Shown: in pieces, positions 25,735 to 36,229 of the stretch
How positions within the stretch are numbered: the stretch's first letter is position 1
How the letters are laid out: every line of letters starts with the position of its first letter
Source: Caballeronia ptereochthonis
GTDB taxonomy: Bacteria > Pseudomonadota > Gammaproteobacteria > Burkholderiales > Burkholderiaceae
Assembly (NCBI RefSeq): GCF_001545075.1
Contig: NZ_FCOB02000036.1
Coordinates: 1 to 64,000, forward strand
Length of the DNA stretch: 64,000 nt
Direction: 5' to 3'
Notes under the pieces: model-generated
Databases searched by the model: none
What the model saw: the letters and a program-made list of their open reading frames with translations, nothing else
What the model was told of the DNA's origin: nothing
Translations under genes and position numbers: made by a program

Positions 25735-26670
25735 TCAGGCGCGCGCCATGCGAGCTCTGCGCGCCTCATACGCCTTCAGATGCGTGTACGCGACCGCCAG
25801 CGCCGACAGACCCTCGGCCGGCGTGCGCCGCCGCGACAGCAGATCGCCGACGATATGATCCGCTTCGATCGGCGCGCCGCTCTCCAGATCGCGCAGCATC
25901 GACGCGGTCATCGACGAGCCGCGCTCCGAGAAGAACGCCCGGGCGCGCGCGACGACCGGCTCGCCCGGCGGATGCGCATTGTCGCGCGCGACGCCGCAGC
26001 ATTCGTCGAAGAGCCGCGCGAGCAGCGCTTCGCCGCCGGGCGCCTCGAGAATGTCGCCGATGGGCGCGCGCATCAGGCACGTTCCCGTCGCGAGCGTGGC
26101 GAGGAACACCCACTTGTCCCACATCGACTGGAGGATGTCTTCGCTCACGTTCAGATCGAAGCCCGCGCCGTCCAGTTGCGCGGCGATCGCGTCGATGCGC
26201 GCCGAACGTCCGCCCGCGCGCTCGCCGATGGTCATCGCATGCAGGTTGTTGAGATGGAGGATTTCGCCCTCGGCATCGAGCGTCGCGGCGATCACGCACT
26301 GCCCGCCGAGCACGTTTGCGGGATCGAAGCGCGCGTCGAGCGCATCGAGATGGCCCATGCCGTTCAGAAGCGGCAGGATCACGGTATCCGGGCCGACCGC
26401 CGGCGCGAAGGAATCGATTGCGCCCTGGAGGTCGTAAGCCTTGCAGCTCAGAAGGATCAGGTCGTAGGGATGGTCGATGTCCTTCGCGAGCACCATCGGC
26501 GGACACTGGAACGCGAGATCGCCCTCGGGGCTCTTCACTTTCAGGCCGCATTGCCGCAACCGTTCGGCGCGACGCTCGCGCACGAGAAAGGTCACGTCCC
26601 TGCCCGCGTCGAGCAGGCGCGCCCCGAAATATCCGCCGATGGCCCCCGCACCCACTACCAGAATCCGCAT
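25735..26670 (-). CDS. 2-dehydropantoate 2-reductase family protein
   Basis: A 311-residue ketopantoate reductase-like protein. It starts [23 protein letters not shown] (NADP site), continues with [15 protein letters not shown] (family Lys), [14 protein letters not shown] (Asn), [25 protein letters not shown] (second Lys) and ends with the helical ApbA C-domain [16 protein letters not shown]. The family reduces ketopantoate to pantoate in coenzyme A synthesis, but Burkholderia genomes carry several paralogues that act on other 2-oxo acids. No other pan gene is nearby, so I give no gene symbol. Confidence 0.85.
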   Translation of the reverse strand: MRILVVGAGAIGGYFGARLLDAGRDVTFLVRERRAERLRQCGLKVKSPEGDLAFQCPPMVLAKDIDHPYDLILLSCKAYDLQGAIDSFAPAVGPDTVILPLLNGMGHLDALDARFDPANVLGGQCVIAATLDAEGEILHLNNLHAMTIGERAGGRSARIDAIAAQLDGAGFDLNVSEDILQSMWDKWVFLATLATGTCLMRAPIGDILEAPGGEALLARLFDECCGVARDNAHPPGEPVVARARAFFSERGSSMTASMLRDLESGAPIEADHIVGDLLSRRRTPAEGLSALAVAYTHLKAYEARRARMARA

Positions 26671-26712
26671 GTCCCGCTCCTTGATGTTGATCGCCCGGTT
26701 GATCGCCCGATT

Positions 26713-27096
26713 TCAGGCTTGCCACACTCCATAGCCCGCTTCCCGCAAGCCGATCGCCAGCTCCACTTCCATGTCACGCGCGCCGTCGTAGGGCATCGGG
26801 TTATACATCTCGTACAACTGCGGCAGCAGTCGCAGCCCGAACTCGCGCACGAAGCGGTTCGACTGGATGCCGGCCTTGTGCTTGTCGAAACGCACGTCCG
26901 GATCGATGCCCGTCATGCCCACGTAGACGAACGGCATGCCGACGGCGTAGTCCGGATTCGCGCGGCGAAAGCGCGCTTCATTCCAAACGGCGTCGGACAA
27001 TTCGACCACGTAGACGGAGTAGTGATGGCGTCGCGCGCGCCGGGAGGGCGGCATGTTCCAGGTTGCCTTCGCGGCGTGCTCGTTGCGGGCTGTCAT
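26713..27096 (-). CDS. GIY-YIG-like domain protein
   Basis: A protein of about 127 residues, with [10 protein letters not shown] at 27096 as the likely start (MPPSRRARR at 27054 is an alternative). The frame is open to 27333, but the extra N-terminus is Arg/Pro-rich and overlaps the gnd promoter region. The core [16 protein letters not shown], then [25 protein letters not shown], has the strand-YVG-x(6-7)-R-x(3)-HK layout of GIY-YIG nuclease folds, with GMT in place of the second strand's G-x-T. A catalytic Glu may lie in the [18 protein letters not shown] segment. Whether it cuts DNA is unknown. Confidence 0.6.
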   Translation of the reverse strand: MTARNEHAAKATWNMPPSRRARRHHYSVYVVELSDAVWNEARFRRANPDYAVGMPFVYVGMTGIDPDVRFDKHKAGIQSNRFVREFGLRLLPQLYEMYNPMPYDGARDMEVELAIGLREAGYGVWQA

Positions 27097-27369
27097 TCTA
27101 AGACGGCGCGGCATAGGACGCTCGATCGCCCTGCATGCTCCCTGCCGGATGCGGCCCAAAGTGGTAAATTCGGGTCGGTCTGCGTTCGCGCAACGATCGG
27201 CGCGCCGCGCGGCTTCCGGCCCGCGCGGCCTGCATGGCGCACGGCCGCACGCGCCGCCGGCCGGACCTGGAGACGGCCTCTCGCGCGGGCGCCGCTCCCA
27301 TCGACACGTTTTCATCCCGAAGCCGCGCGCCACGAGCCGCGTTTTGCTTCGGTCAATCGGAGATCAAGC

Positions 27370-28776
27370 ATGAGCAAACAAGCTATCGGCGTGGTGGGCC
27401 TCGCCGTCATGGGCCGTAACCTGGCCTTGAACATCGAGAGCCGCGGACACGCCGTTTCGGTCTACAACCGCAGCCGCGCGAAAACCGACGAACTGATTGC
27501 CGAACATCCCGACAAGAAGCTCGTGCCGACCTACACGCTCGAAGAGTTCGTGGAGTCGCTCGAAAAGCCGCGCCGCATTCTGATGATGGTCAAGGCCGGC
27601 GCAGGCACCGACGACACCATCGCCGCGCTGCGCCCGCTGCTGGAAAAAGGCGACATTCTCATCGACGGCGGCAACACGCATTTCACCGACACCATCCGCC
27701 GCAATCAGGATCTCGCGAAGTCGGGCCTGCATTTCATCGGCACGGGCGTGTCGGGCGGCGAGGAAGGCGCGCTGAAGGGCCCGTCGATCATGCCGGGCGG
27801 ACAGAAGGAGGCCTACGAGCTCGTCGCGCCGATCCTCACCGAGATCGCCGCGAAGGCGCCGGACGGCGAGCCGTGCGTCGCGTACATGGGTCCGGACGGC
27901 GCGGGCCATTTCGTGAAGATGGTGCATAACGGCATCGAGTATGGCGACATGCAGCTGATCGCCGAGAGCTATGACGTGCTGAAGCGCGTCGCCGGTCTGT
28001 CGAACGAAGAGCTTGGCAAGGTATATGTCGAGTGGAATCAGGGTGAGCTGGACAGCTATCTGATCGAGATCACGTCGAAGATCTTCTCGAAGAAGGACGA
28101 GGAAACCGGCAAGGATCTCGTCGATGTCATTCTCGACCGCGCCGCGCAGAAGGGCACGGGCAAGTGGACGAGCCAGAACGCGTTGGATCTCGGCGCGCCG
28201 CTGCCTTTGATTACCGAAGCCGTGTTCGCGCGCGTGCTGTCGTCGCTGAAGACGCAGCGCGTGGCGGCGAGCAAGGTGCTGTCGGGTCCGGCGCCGAAGT
28301 TCGATGGCGACCGCACGGCGTTCATCGAGTCGGTGCGGCGCGCGTTGTATCTCAGCAAGATCGTGTCGTATGCGCAAGGGTTCGCGCAATTGCGGGCGGC
28401 TTCCGAAGAGTACGACTGGAATCTGCAATATGGCGAGATCGCGAAGATCTTCCGGGCCGGCTGCATCATCCGCGCGCGCTTTTTGCAGAAGATCACCGAT
28501 GCATACAAGACGAATCCGGACCTCGCGAACCTGCTGCTCGATCCGTACTTCAGCGATATCGCCGCGAAGTATCAGGGTGCGTTGCGGGATGTGGTCGTCG
28601 CGGCGGTGAAGGCGGGTATTCCGGTGCCGGCGTTCTCGTCGGCGATTGCCTACTTCGACGGGTATCGCTCGGAGCGGTTGCCCGCGAATCTCGTGCAGGC
28701 GCAGCGGGACTTCTTCGGCGCGCATACGTTCGAGCGTGTCGACAAGCCGGGGAGTTTTCACGCGAACTGGGCGTAA
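27370..28776 (+). CDS. gnd: 6-phosphogluconate dehydrogenase (decarboxylating)
   Basis: A 468-residue cytosolic enzyme of the long (dimeric, NADP-type) class. It converts 6-phosphogluconate to ribulose 5-phosphate and CO2 in the oxidative pentose phosphate pathway. Landmarks: [21 protein letters not shown] with NRSRAKT in the cofactor site, [34 protein letters not shown], and the catalytic-Lys helix [21 protein letters not shown]. The C-terminal domain includes [24 protein letters not shown] at 27370. It is a single-gene unit followed by a strong terminator. Confidence 0.97.
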   Translation: MSKQAIGVVGLAVMGRNLALNIESRGHAVSVYNRSRAKTDELIAEHPDKKLVPTYTLEEFVESLEKPRRILMMVKAGAGTDDTIAALRPLLEKGDILIDGGNTHFTDTIRRNQDLAKSGLHFIGTGVSGGEEGALKGPSIMPGGQKEAYELVAPILTEIAAKAPDGEPCVAYMGPDGAGHFVKMVHNGIEYGDMQLIAESYDVLKRVAGLSNEELGKVYVEWNQGELDSYLIEITSKIFSKKDEETGKDLVDVILDRAAQKGTGKWTSQNALDLGAPLPLITEAVFARVLSSLKTQRVAASKVLSGPAPKFDGDRTAFIESVRRALYLSKIVSYAQGFAQLRAASEEYDWNLQYGEIAKIFRAGCIIRARFLQKITDAYKTNPDLANLLLDPYFSDIAAKYQGALRDVVVAAVKAGIPVPAFSSAIAYFDGYRSERLPANLVQAQRDFFGAHTFERVDKPGSFHANWA

Positions 28777-28798
28777 CGGCTCGCCTGAGGCGGCCGGA

Positions 28799-28831
28799 AA
28801 CGGGGCGGCGTTCGGGCCGCCCCGTTTTTTT
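28799..28831 (+). terminator. Rho-independent terminator after gnd
   Basis: AACGGGGCGGC (28799-28809) pairs with GCCGCCCCGTT (28816-28826) and runs into seven T (28825-28831). It starts 22 bases after the gnd stop and abuts the 3' end of the convergent dehydrogenase gene. Confidence 0.92.
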
Positions 28832-29952
28832 CAGTTGAGCGCCACCCACTCCCCGTTCCTCTGGCTACTCCTCAACACCGCATCGATGAACCTCAGCCCC
28901 GCAACCCCATCCTCGACGGTAGTCAGCCAGTCATCCCCCTGCGTCGTGCCGCTCGCGATGCACGCCGCCGCATCCGTATAAACCTGCGCGAACGCCTCGA
29001 GATACCCTTCCGGATGTCCCGGCGGCACACGCGTCGCATGCAGCGCTTCCGGGCTTTGCACACGCCCGCGCGTGATGCGTTCCGACGCGCCGCCTATCGG
29101 CGTGAACCACAGCTCGTTCGGCTTCTGCTGATCGAACGCGATGCCCGCCTTCGTGCCGTACATCCGCAGCCGCAGCGCATTCTCTTCGCCCGCCGCCACC
29201 TGGCTCGCCCACAACATGCCGCGCGCGCCGCCGGCATAGCGGAACATCGCCTGGACGTGATCGTCGACGCGGCGGTTCGGCACGAATGTCGTCACGTCCG
29301 CCGACAGCTCGGACGGCCGCATTCCCGTCACATACTCGGCAAGCTGATACGCATGCGTGCCGATATCGCCGAGGCATCCAGCGGGACCTGCCAAAGCCGG
29401 ATCGGTGCGCCACACGGCCTGGCGATTTGCCTGCGTCTCCACCGGCAGAGACAGCCAGTCCTGCGCATACTCGACCTGCACGACGCGAATGTCCCCGAGC
29501 AAACCCCGCCGCACCATGCCGCGCGCGTGACGCACGAGCGGATACCCCGTGTACGTATATGTCACCGCGAACATGCGATCCTTCTCGCGCGCGAGTTTCG
29601 CCAACGCCTCGCCTTCATCGAGCGACACGGCCAGCGGCTTGTCGCAGATCACATGGATGCCCGCTTCGAGAAACGCCGTCGCAATCGGCGCATGCAGATG
29701 ATTCGGCGTGACGATCGCCACCGCCTCGATGCCATCCGCGCGCCCCGCCTCGATGCGCGCCATCTCGCGATAGTCGTCGTAACTGCGCGCGAGGCCGATC
29801 GCCGCCGCGCTCGATGCCGCCCGCCGCGCATCCGACGACAGCGCGCCCGCCACGAGCTCGTAACGATCGTCGAGCCGCGCCGCGATGCGATGCACCGCGC
29901 CGATGAACGCGCCCTCTCCCCCGCCGACCATGCCCAGCCGCACGCGATTCAT
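28831..29952 (-). CDS. Gfo/Idh/MocA family oxidoreductase
   Basis: A 373-residue NAD(P)-dependent sugar or polyol dehydrogenase. It starts MNRVRLGMVGGGEGAFIGAVHR (Rossmann), then VAIVTPNHLHAPIATAFLEAGIHVICDKPLAVS (the EKP-type motif, here DKP, with the catalytic Lys), GCLGDIGTHAYQLAEYVTG (G-x-x-x-D-x-G-x-H, catalytic Asp/His) and a C-terminal beta-sheet domain. It is the last gene of the LacI-controlled ABC operon and overlaps the isomerase gene by 4 bases. The natural substrate is presumably the transported sugar or its isomer and cannot be named. Confidence 0.88.
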   Translation of the reverse strand: MNRVRLGMVGGGEGAFIGAVHRIAARLDDRYELVAGALSSDARRAASSAAAIGLARSYDDYREMARIEAGRADGIEAVAIVTPNHLHAPIATAFLEAGIHVICDKPLAVSLDEGEALAKLAREKDRMFAVTYTYTGYPLVRHARGMVRRGLLGDIRVVQVEYAQDWLSLPVETQANRQAVWRTDPALAGPAGCLGDIGTHAYQLAEYVTGMRPSELSADVTTFVPNRRVDDHVQAMFRYAGGARGMLWASQVAAGEENALRLRMYGTKAGIAFDQQKPNELWFTPIGGASERITRGRVQSPEALHATRVPPGHPEGYLEAFAQVYTDAAACIASGTTQGDDWLTTVEDGVAGLRFIDAVLRSSQRNGEWVALN

Positions 29953-31010
29953 CGCCTCTCTCCGATGCCGAGCACGCCGCGCATCTGCTCGCGGCTCGCG
30001 CCGCTGCCGGCGAAATCATCGAATGCGCGCTCCGCCACGCGAATGATGTGATCGCGTATGAACACCGCGCCCTCGCGCGCACCGTCTTCCGGATGCTTCA
30101 GCGCACATTCCCATTCGAGCACGGCCCAGCCGGGAAAATCGTATTGCGCCATCTTCGAGAAGATCGCCTTGAAGTCGATCTGGCCATCGCCCAGGGAACG
30201 GAAGCGACCCGCGCGCTCGACCCAGCCCGAATAGCCGCCGTAGACGCCCTGCTTTCCGTTCGGCCGAAACTCCGCGTCCTTCACATGAAACGCCTTGATG
30301 CGCGCGTGATAGATGTCGATGAACGCGAGGTAATCGAGTTGCTGCAACACGAAATGACTCGGATCGAACAGGATGTTCGCGCGCGGATGATCGTCCACCG
30401 CCGCGAGAAAGCGTTCGAACGTCACGCCGTCGTGCAGGTCTTCGCCGGGATGAAGCTCGTAGCACACGTCGACGCCCGCGCGATCGAACTCGTCGAGAAT
30501 CGGGCGCCAGCGCGCGGCGAGTTCATCGAACGCGGCTTCGACGAGACCCGCCGGACGCTGCGGCCACGGATAGACATAAGGCCACGCCAGCGCACCCGAA
30601 AACGTCACATGCGCATTCAGGCCCAGGCGCTTCGACGCCGCCGCCGCATGCTTCAGCTGCGAGATCGCCCACTCGGTGCGCGCCGCCGGATCGCCGCGCA
30701 CATGCGGCGCCGCGAAGCCATCGAACAACGTGTCGTAAGCCGGATGCACCGCGATCAGCTGCCCTTGCAGATGCGTCGACAATTCGGTGATCGCCACGCC
30801 CGCATCCTCGACGGTGCGGCGGATCTCGTCGCAGTACGCATCGCTCGATGCGGCTTTCTCCAGGTCGATCAGGCGCGGATCGGCGGGGATCTGTATGCCC
30901 TCGTAGCCCAGCGAACCCGCCCATGCCGCGAGATTCGCAAGCGTATCGAACGGCGCCTGATTGCCCATGAACTGCGCGAGAAAAATCGCGGGGCCCTTGA
31001 TGGTCTTCAT
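29949..31010 (-). CDS. sugar phosphate isomerase/epimerase (xylose isomerase-like TIM barrel)
   Basis: A 353-residue TIM barrel. Metal-binding and active-site segments: VDVCYELHPGEDLHDG (Glu/His), ANILFDPSHFVLQQLDY (Asp/His), ARIKAFHVKDAEFRPNGKQGVYGGYSGW (His/Asp) and GWAVLEWECALKHPEDG (Glu). This is the same class that accompanies Gfo/Idh/MocA dehydrogenases in inositol-type and keto-sugar pathways. It overlaps the dehydrogenase gene by 4 bases and follows the binding-protein gene by 51 bases. Substrate unknown. Confidence 0.85.
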   Translation of the reverse strand: MKTIKGPAIFLAQFMGNQAPFDTLANLAAWAGSLGYEGIQIPADPRLIDLEKAASSDAYCDEIRRTVEDAGVAITELSTHLQGQLIAVHPAYDTLFDGFAAPHVRGDPAARTEWAISQLKHAAAASKRLGLNAHVTFSGALAWPYVYPWPQRPAGLVEAAFDELAARWRPILDEFDRAGVDVCYELHPGEDLHDGVTFERFLAAVDDHPRANILFDPSHFVLQQLDYLAFIDIYHARIKAFHVKDAEFRPNGKQGVYGGYSGWVERAGRFRSLGDGQIDFKAIFSKMAQYDFPGWAVLEWECALKHPEDGAREGAVFIRDHIIRVAERAFDDFAGSGASREQMRGVLGIGERR

Positions 31011-31061
31011 CTTTCGCCTCTATGTAAGAACAGCGAGAGCCGGCTGACCGGCCCTCATGCG

Positions 31062-32024
31062 TCAGAACGGCGAGTTCGGGTAGTAGAACTGCTTGGCGTT
31101 TTCCTTGGTGATGAGCACCGACGGGATGATCGTCGTCGGAGGCAGCTTGTCGCCCTTCAGGCGCGCCTCGGCGGTCAGCTTGATCGCGTCGTAGATGAAC
31201 TTCGGCGAGTACGACACGTCGGCCTTCACGAGCTTGTCGCCGTCCATGATGCGCTTCACCGCTTCCTTCGATCCCGCGCCGCCGAACACTTCCTTGATAT
31301 CCGTGCGCTTCGCCTGGTCGATCGCCTTCAGCACGCCGACCATCATGTCGTCGTCGGCGGCCCAGACGGCGTCGATGTGCTTGAAGCGCGTCAAATAGTC
31401 CTGCATCACCTTGAAGGCGTCGTCGCGGTTCCAGTTGGCATACTTCGCATCGAGTATCTTGATGTCGGGATACTGCTTCATCACGCCTTCGAACGCGGTC
31501 CAGCGCTCGTTGTCGAGCGTCGTCGGAATGCCGCGCAGCGCGACGATGTCACCCTTGCCGTTCAGCGCCTTCGCGAGATATTCGGCCGGAATCTTGCCGA
31601 ACGCGGTGTTGTCGCCGGCGACGTAGGCATCCTGAGCGCTGGTGTCGGTGAGGCCGCGGTCGACCACCGTCACATACACGCCCTTCTTCTTCACCTGCGC
31701 CACCGGTTGTGTAAGCGAAGCCGATTCCTGCGGAAAGATCACGAGCGCGTTGATCTTGTTGACCGTGACGAGATCCTGCAACTGGTTCGCCTGCTCGGGC
31801 GCGGTGCCCGCCGTCTTCACGATCACCTTCAGATCCGGATGCGCCTTCTCCAGCTCCTTCTTCGCCTCGTTGGCCCACCAGACGATGCCGCCCGTGAAGC
31901 CATGGTCCGCCGTTGGAATCGCGACGCCGAGCACGACCTTGTCGGCGGCGGATGCGGGGGTTGTCACGGCAAACGCGCTTGCCGCGAGCGTCAGCGCGCC
32001 GAGCGCGCGAAACAGGTTCTTCAT
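31062..32024 (-). CDS. ribose-type ABC transporter substrate-binding protein
   Basis: A 320-residue periplasmic binding protein of the type I (RbsB-like) fold with a signal peptide ([26 protein letters not shown], residues 1-26). The mature part begins [32 protein letters not shown], and residues [39 protein letters not shown] line the expected sugar pocket. It delivers an unidentified sugar to the permease and ATPase encoded just upstream (31-base gap to the permease). Confidence 0.9.
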   Translation of the reverse strand: MKNLFRALGALTLAASAFAVTTPASAADKVVLGVAIPTADHGFTGGIVWWANEAKKELEKAHPDLKVIVKTAGTAPEQANQLQDLVTVNKINALVIFPQESASLTQPVAQVKKKGVYVTVVDRGLTDTSAQDAYVAGDNTAFGKIPAEYLAKALNGKGDIVALRGIPTTLDNERWTAFEGVMKQYPDIKILDAKYANWNRDDAFKVMQDYLTRFKHIDAVWAADDDMMVGVLKAIDQAKRTDIKEVFGGAGSKEAVKRIMDGDKLVKADVSYSPKFIYDAIKLTAEARLKGDKLPPTTIIPSVLITKENAKQFYYPNSPF

Positions 32025-32055
32025 GACGATGTCTCCTTGTCTTGTGGATTTCCGG

Positions 32056-33072
32056 CTAACGACGACCGCGCTGCAAAAAGGCTACGAGGATGATCACGGC
32101 GCCCTGCACCGCCGCGTTCAGATACACGCTGATGATGCTCGTCAGGTTCAGAATGTTGTTGATGACCGAAAGCAGAATCGCGCCGATGACCGTGCCGATC
32201 ACCCGTCCTTCTCCGCCCTTCAGGGCGGTCCCGCCGACCACGACGGAGGCGATCGCTTCGAGTTCCCACAGCAGGCCGGTCGTCGGCGTGGCTGACCCCA
32301 GGCGCGGCACGTAAAGAATGGTCGCCACCGCGACGCACAGCCCGAGCAGGACATATGTGACGATCTTCACGCGATCCACGCGAATGGCCGCATAGCGCGC
32401 GACCTGTTCGTTCGAGCCGATCGCCTGCACATGCCGGCCGTACACCGTGCGATTCAGCACGATCGCGCCGCCCGCCGCGACGATCAGAAACACCCAGATC
32501 GGCACCGGCACGCCGAACAGGCTCGCGTAATAGACAGGCCCGTAAAGATCGGCTAGCGAATTGTCGAGCGTGAGCGCGCCGCCGTCCGCGAGCCACGTGA
32601 GCAACGCGCGGAAGATGCCGAGCGTGCCGAGCGTGACGATGAACGGCTCGATACGCCCCTTCGTCACGAGCACGCCATGCGCGAAGCCGAACAACGCGCC
32701 GAGCAGAAGCGCGAGCACGATGCCCAGCGCGATGATCAGAAGCGGCGGCACCGCATGCCCGTGAAAGCCCTGCATGAATCCGTTCATCATGTAGATCATG
32801 CTGCCCGCGATCAGCGCGGCCATCGAGCCGACGGACAGATCGATGCCGCCCGAGATGATCACGAACGTCATGCCCACCGCGATGATGCCGATGAACGACG
32901 TGCGCGTGAGCACGTTCATGGCGTTGTCCAGGGTGGCGAAGTCGCTGTTGAGCAGCGTGCCGCCGATGCACAGCACGATCAGCCCGATCAGCGGCCCGAC
33001 GCCGAACAGAAAGCGCGCAGCGGTGGAGAGGCGGCTCTCGCTTTCGATGTCTTCAGTGTGTGCCGGTCGCAT
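32056..33072 (-). CDS. ribose-type ABC transporter permease
   Basis: A 338-residue inner-membrane protein with about 8-10 membrane segments. It has the RbsC-family landmarks [82 protein letters not shown] and [36 protein letters not shown]. It forms the channel of the importer. Its start overlaps the end of the ATPase gene by 20 bases. Confidence 0.92.
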   Translation of the reverse strand: MRPAHTEDIESESRLSTAARFLFGVGPLIGLIVLCIGGTLLNSDFATLDNAMNVLTRTSFIGIIAVGMTFVIISGGIDLSVGSMAALIAGSMIYMMNGFMQGFHGHAVPPLLIIALGIVLALLLGALFGFAHGVLVTKGRIEPFIVTLGTLGIFRALLTWLADGGALTLDNSLADLYGPVYYASLFGVPVPIWVFLIVAAGGAIVLNRTVYGRHVQAIGSNEQVARYAAIRVDRVKIVTYVLLGLCVAVATILYVPRLGSATPTTGLLWELEAIASVVVGGTALKGGEGRVIGTVIGAILLSVINNILNLTSIISVYLNAAVQGAVIILVAFLQRGRR

Positions 33073-34546
33073 GCGCGATCAACCTCTCTTCGGTCAAAAG
33101 ATCCATGCCGAGCGTCGCGACGAGCTCGCCCGCGCGCATCACCGCGACGCGGTGGCACAGCCCGATCAGTTCGATCAGTTCGGAGGAAATCACGATCACT
33201 GCGCGGCCCTCGGCGGCGAGTCGATGAATCAGGAAATAGATGTCGCGCTTGGCGCCGACATCGACGCCGCGCGTGGGCTCGTCGAGCACGATCACGCGCG
33301 GGTCGGGATGCAGGAATTTCGCGAGCGCGAGCTTCTGCTGGTTGCCGCCCGAAAGCATGCGCGCGCGGATCGAGACATTGCCCGTGCGGATGCCGAAGTC
33401 CTGCACCGCGACCGCCAGCGCGCCGCGTTCCGCGCGGGTGTCAACGAGCGGATGCGCGTAGCGTTCCAGCGTCATCATCGTGAGGTTGTCCTTCAGCGCC
33501 ATGTCGACGTGCAGGCCGCGTCCTTTTCTGTCTTCGCTCAGGTAAGTGAGGCCGCGGCGCATCGCGTCGCGCGGATTCCTCAGCCTGACCGTTTCTCCGT
33601 TCACGACGATGCGTCCCGCACTCAACGGCCGCAAGCCCACGAGCGCCTCGAACAGCTCCGTGCGCCCCGCGCCGACGAGACCCGCGAAGCCGAACACTTC
33701 GCCTTCCCGCACGGAGAAGCTCACGTCGTGCGCCCAGCCCGGCACCGACGCCTCCTCGACGTTGAATGCGACGGGGGCATCGTCGGCGAGCGCGGGCTTG
33801 TCCGGGAACATGTCGGAAACCTCGCGGCCGACCATCAGGTTCGCCATCTGCTGGCGCGTGAGCTCCCCGGTCGGCGCGCGCGCGACGAAGCGGCCATCGC
33901 GCATCACGATCACTTCGTCGGTCACGCGCTCGACTTCGTCCAGCTTGTGCGAGATATAGACGATGGTCGTGCCAGCGTCCTTCAGACGCGCCATCAGCCC
34001 GAACAGGCGCTGGGTCTCCGCTGGCGTGAGCGTCGCGGTCGGCTCGTCCATGATGAGCAGGCGCGCATCGCGCAGCATCGCCTTTGCGATCTCCACGAGC
34101 TGCTTCTCCGCGACGATCAGATCGCGCACCTTCGTATCCGGATGCTTGTGCAGACCGACGTCGGTCAGCCGCGCGCGGGCCGCCTGGCGCATCGCGGGCT
34201 CGTCGAGGAAGAAGCCTTTCCTCAGCTCGTGGCCGAGAAACATGTTCTGCACGATGCTCAGGTGATCCGCCAGATTCAGTTCCTGATGAATCAGCACGAT
34301 GCCCGCATGCTCGGCGTCGCGCGAGCTCGCGAAGTCGCACTTTCGTTCGTCGATGTAAAGCTCGCCCGCGTTCGCGCGCTCGTAGCCCGCGAGAATCTTC
34401 ATCAACGTGGATTTGCCCGCGCCGTTCTCGCCGAGCAGGCCGTAGATGCGCCCCGGCGCGATATCGAAGCTCACGCCGTGCAGCACGCGCACCGGCCCGA
34501 ACTGTTTTTCGATTCCCTGGAAGCGCACGGCAAGACTCATCGTCAC
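33053..34546 (-). CDS. ribose-type ABC transporter ATP-binding protein (two cassettes)
   Basis: A 497-residue tandem ATPase of the RbsA/MglA type. The first cassette has an intact Walker A ([15 protein letters not shown]), an ABC signature region and Walker B ([11 protein letters not shown]). The second has the family-typical degenerate Walker A ([15 protein letters not shown], Lys replaced by Arg) with signature [15 protein letters not shown] and Walker [15 protein letters not shown]. It powers sugar import with the permease and binding protein. It overlaps LacI by 4 bases and the permease by 20, so the operon is translated in a coupled manner. Confidence 0.94.
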   Translation of the reverse strand: MTMSLAVRFQGIEKQFGPVRVLHGVSFDIAPGRIYGLLGENGAGKSTLMKILAGYERANAGELYIDERKCDFASSRDAEHAGIVLIHQELNLADHLSIVQNMFLGHELRKGFFLDEPAMRQAARARLTDVGLHKHPDTKVRDLIVAEKQLVEIAKAMLRDARLLIMDEPTATLTPAETQRLFGLMARLKDAGTTIVYISHKLDEVERVTDEVIVMRDGRFVARAPTGELTRQQMANLMVGREVSDMFPDKPALADDAPVAFNVEEASVPGWAHDVSFSVREGEVFGFAGLVGAGRTELFEALVGLRPLSAGRIVVNGETVRLRNPRDAMRRGLTYLSEDRKGRGLHVDMALKDNLTMMTLERYAHPLVDTRAERGALAVAVQDFGIRTGNVSIRARMLSGGNQQKLALAKFLHPDPRVIVLDEPTRGVDVGAKRDIYFLIHRLAAEGRAVIVISSELIELIGLCHRVAVMRAGELVATLGMDLLTEERLIAHATGTH

Positions 34547-35562
34547 GCGCTCCTTCGCCGAATCAGACGATGCGGCAGCAGCACGCCCGGCACCTCCGCG
34601 CGCGGATCGCGCAGGCGCTTGAGCAGCAAGCCGGCGGCGGTTTCGCCGAGCAGCTGCATTGGCTGAGAGACGGTCGTGAGCGGCGGATCGACATGCGCGG
34701 CCACCGCGATATCGTCGAAGCCGACGACGGCGACGTCGTCCGGCACGCGCAAGCCCGCGCCGCGAATACCGTTCATCACGCCGATGGCGAGCGTGTCCGA
34801 TACCGCGAACACGGCGGTCGGCCTGGCGTCGCCGAGTGCGGCGAGTTGCGCCGCCGCGCGTTCGCCCGCGTCGTAGTCGAGGCTGTCAAGCTCGATCAGC
34901 CAGGCGGGATGCGGCTCGATGCCCGCGTCCTTCAGCGCGTCGCGATAACCCGCGAGCCGCTGCCGTCCATACAGATAGCCCTGCCCGGAGTTGATCAGCG
35001 CGATGCGGTCATGACCCTTGGCCGTCAGATAGCGCACGACATCGCCCGCCGCGCGATGATTGTCGATGCCGACATACGGCACGCCCGCGGCCGGATCGAA
35101 CTCGCAGCATGCGACCCATGGCAGCGTCGAGGCTTCCTCGGCGAGCGCTTTCTGCACGGCGGCGGGATCGAGGCAGATGGCGCCGTCGGCGCGGCGGCCG
35201 CGCAGAAGATCGAAATAGCTTCGCTCGCGCAAGGGGTCCGCGCCGGTATCGCACAACAGCATGAAGTAGCCGTTCTGGCGCGCGACGCTGTCGATGCCGC
35301 GCACGATCGCCGCGTAGAACGGGTTGCCGAAGTCGGGGACCATCGTGAGCAGCAGCCGGCTTTCCGCCGTGCGCAGATTGCGCGCGAGCTCGTTGATGCG
35401 ATAGCCGCTCGTCGCGACCGCCACGAGGACTTTTTCGCGCGTCGCCTCGCGAACGTTCGTGTGGCCGTTGAGCACGCGCGACACCGTGGCGACCGACACG
35501 CCCGCCCGCTGGGCGACGTCGGCAATCGATACTTCCTCGCGTGGACGAACCGTATCCGACAT
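34543..35562 (-). CDS. LacI family transcriptional regulator of the sugar operon
   Basis: A 339-residue LacI protein: helix-turn-helix and hinge VSIADVAQRAGVSVATVSRVLNGHTNVREATREKVLVAV (residues about 11-50), then a ribose-binding-protein-like effector domain (LTMVPDFGNPFYAAIVRGIDSVARQNGY, VVGFDDIAVAAHVDPPLTTVSQPMQLLG). It is the first gene of the unit and overlaps the ATPase gene by 4 bases, so it is autoregulated if the palindrome at 35589 is its operator. Effector unknown. Confidence 0.92.
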   Translation of the reverse strand: MSDTVRPREEVSIADVAQRAGVSVATVSRVLNGHTNVREATREKVLVAVATSGYRINELARNLRTAESRLLLTMVPDFGNPFYAAIVRGIDSVARQNGYFMLLCDTGADPLRERSYFDLLRGRRADGAICLDPAAVQKALAEEASTLPWVACCEFDPAAGVPYVGIDNHRAAGDVVRYLTAKGHDRIALINSGQGYLYGRQRLAGYRDALKDAGIEPHPAWLIELDSLDYDAGERAAAQLAALGDARPTAVFAVSDTLAIGVMNGIRGAGLRVPDDVAVVGFDDIAVAAHVDPPLTTVSQPMQLLGETAAGLLLKRLRDPRAEVPGVLLPHRLIRRRSA

Positions 35563-35588
35563 GCTCAGCGTCGCTTGCGGCGATCGAG

Positions 35589-35604
35589 ATGTAATGGATT
35601 ACAT
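35589..35604. promoter_or_regulatory. candidate LacI-family operator
   Basis: ATGTAATGGATTACAT has perfect 7-base arms (ATGTAAT/ATTACAT) around GG, 26 bases upstream of the lacI-type start. Size and place fit an operator controlling the regulator-ABC-isomerase-dehydrogenase unit. The usual central CG of LacI operators is GG here. Confidence 0.65.
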
Positions 35605-35768
35605 TATTTGATCGGACGAGGCCCGAAGGCAACTGCAATCGACTAGGGACAAACGCTTAGGACAGAATTTCACACGCATGTGTCGATCTCGTCCGTTGTT
35701 GCTCGTCGTAAGGTGTGAGCGGGCACAATTACGCTCGACCGAACCATCCAACTCGAGGAGCAAACCCC

Positions 35769-36188
35769 ATGCGATTCATGATGCTGATGATCCCGCGCGG
35801 CTACGAAAGCGCGGAACCGGGCGCAATGCCGAGCGCGGAAGCCGTCGCCGCGATGATGAAGTACAACGAGGAGCTGCAGAAGGCGGGCGTGCTGCTCGCG
35901 CTCGACGGGCTGCATCCGCCGTCGATGGGCGCGCGCGTCACGTTCGAGGGCGGCAAGCCGCGCGTGACCGATGGCCCGTTCGCCGAGGCGAAGGAAGTGC
36001 TCGGCGGCTACTGGATGATTCAGGTCAAGTCGCGCGAAGAGGCGATCGAATGGGCGAAGCGTTGTCCGGGTTCGGACAACGAGATCATCGAAATCCGGCA
36101 GGTGCAGGAAATGGACGACTTCCCGCCGGACGTGAAGGAAGCCGCGGCCGGCTTCGACGAGATGCAGAAGAACGCAGGCAAGAAGTAA
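35769..36188 (+). CDS. YciI/DGPF-domain protein
   Basis: A 139-residue protein starting MRFMMLMIPRGYESAEPG, with an AGGAG ribosome site before the ATG at 35769. It has the DGPF-type core: GVLLALDGLHPPSMGARVTFEGGKPRVTDGPFAEAKEVLGGYWMIQVKSREEAIEWAKRCPG. The YciI/DGPF fold is a ferredoxin-like dimer of unsettled function, often found beside ECF sigma factors, none of which is visible here. It is a single-gene unit, divergent from the LacI operon. Confidence 0.85.
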   Translation: MRFMMLMIPRGYESAEPGAMPSAEAVAAMMKYNEELQKAGVLLALDGLHPPSMGARVTFEGGKPRVTDGPFAEAKEVLGGYWMIQVKSREEAIEWAKRCPGSDNEIIEIRQVQEMDDFPPDVKEAAAGFDEMQKNAGKK

Positions 36189-36197
36189 GCGCAAAGG

Positions 36198-36217
36198 CCG
36201 GCGGTTTCCCGCCGGCT
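36198..36217. terminator. hairpin between convergent genes
   Basis: GCCGGCGG (36198-36205) and CCGCCGGC (36210-36217) form an 8-bp stem with a TTTC loop between the YciI-like gene and the thiolase gene. On the minus strand it is followed by CTTTG only, so it is a weak or Rho-assisted terminator. Confidence 0.5.
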
Positions 36218-36229
36218 CGTCCCGATCGC

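Noticed and set aside
25780-28776. Long frame giving a 998-residue protein ending in gnd
   Set aside because: Only the last 468 residues are 6-phosphogluconate dehydrogenase; the rest is antisense to the ketopantoate-reductase-like gene. The family start is the ATG at 27370.
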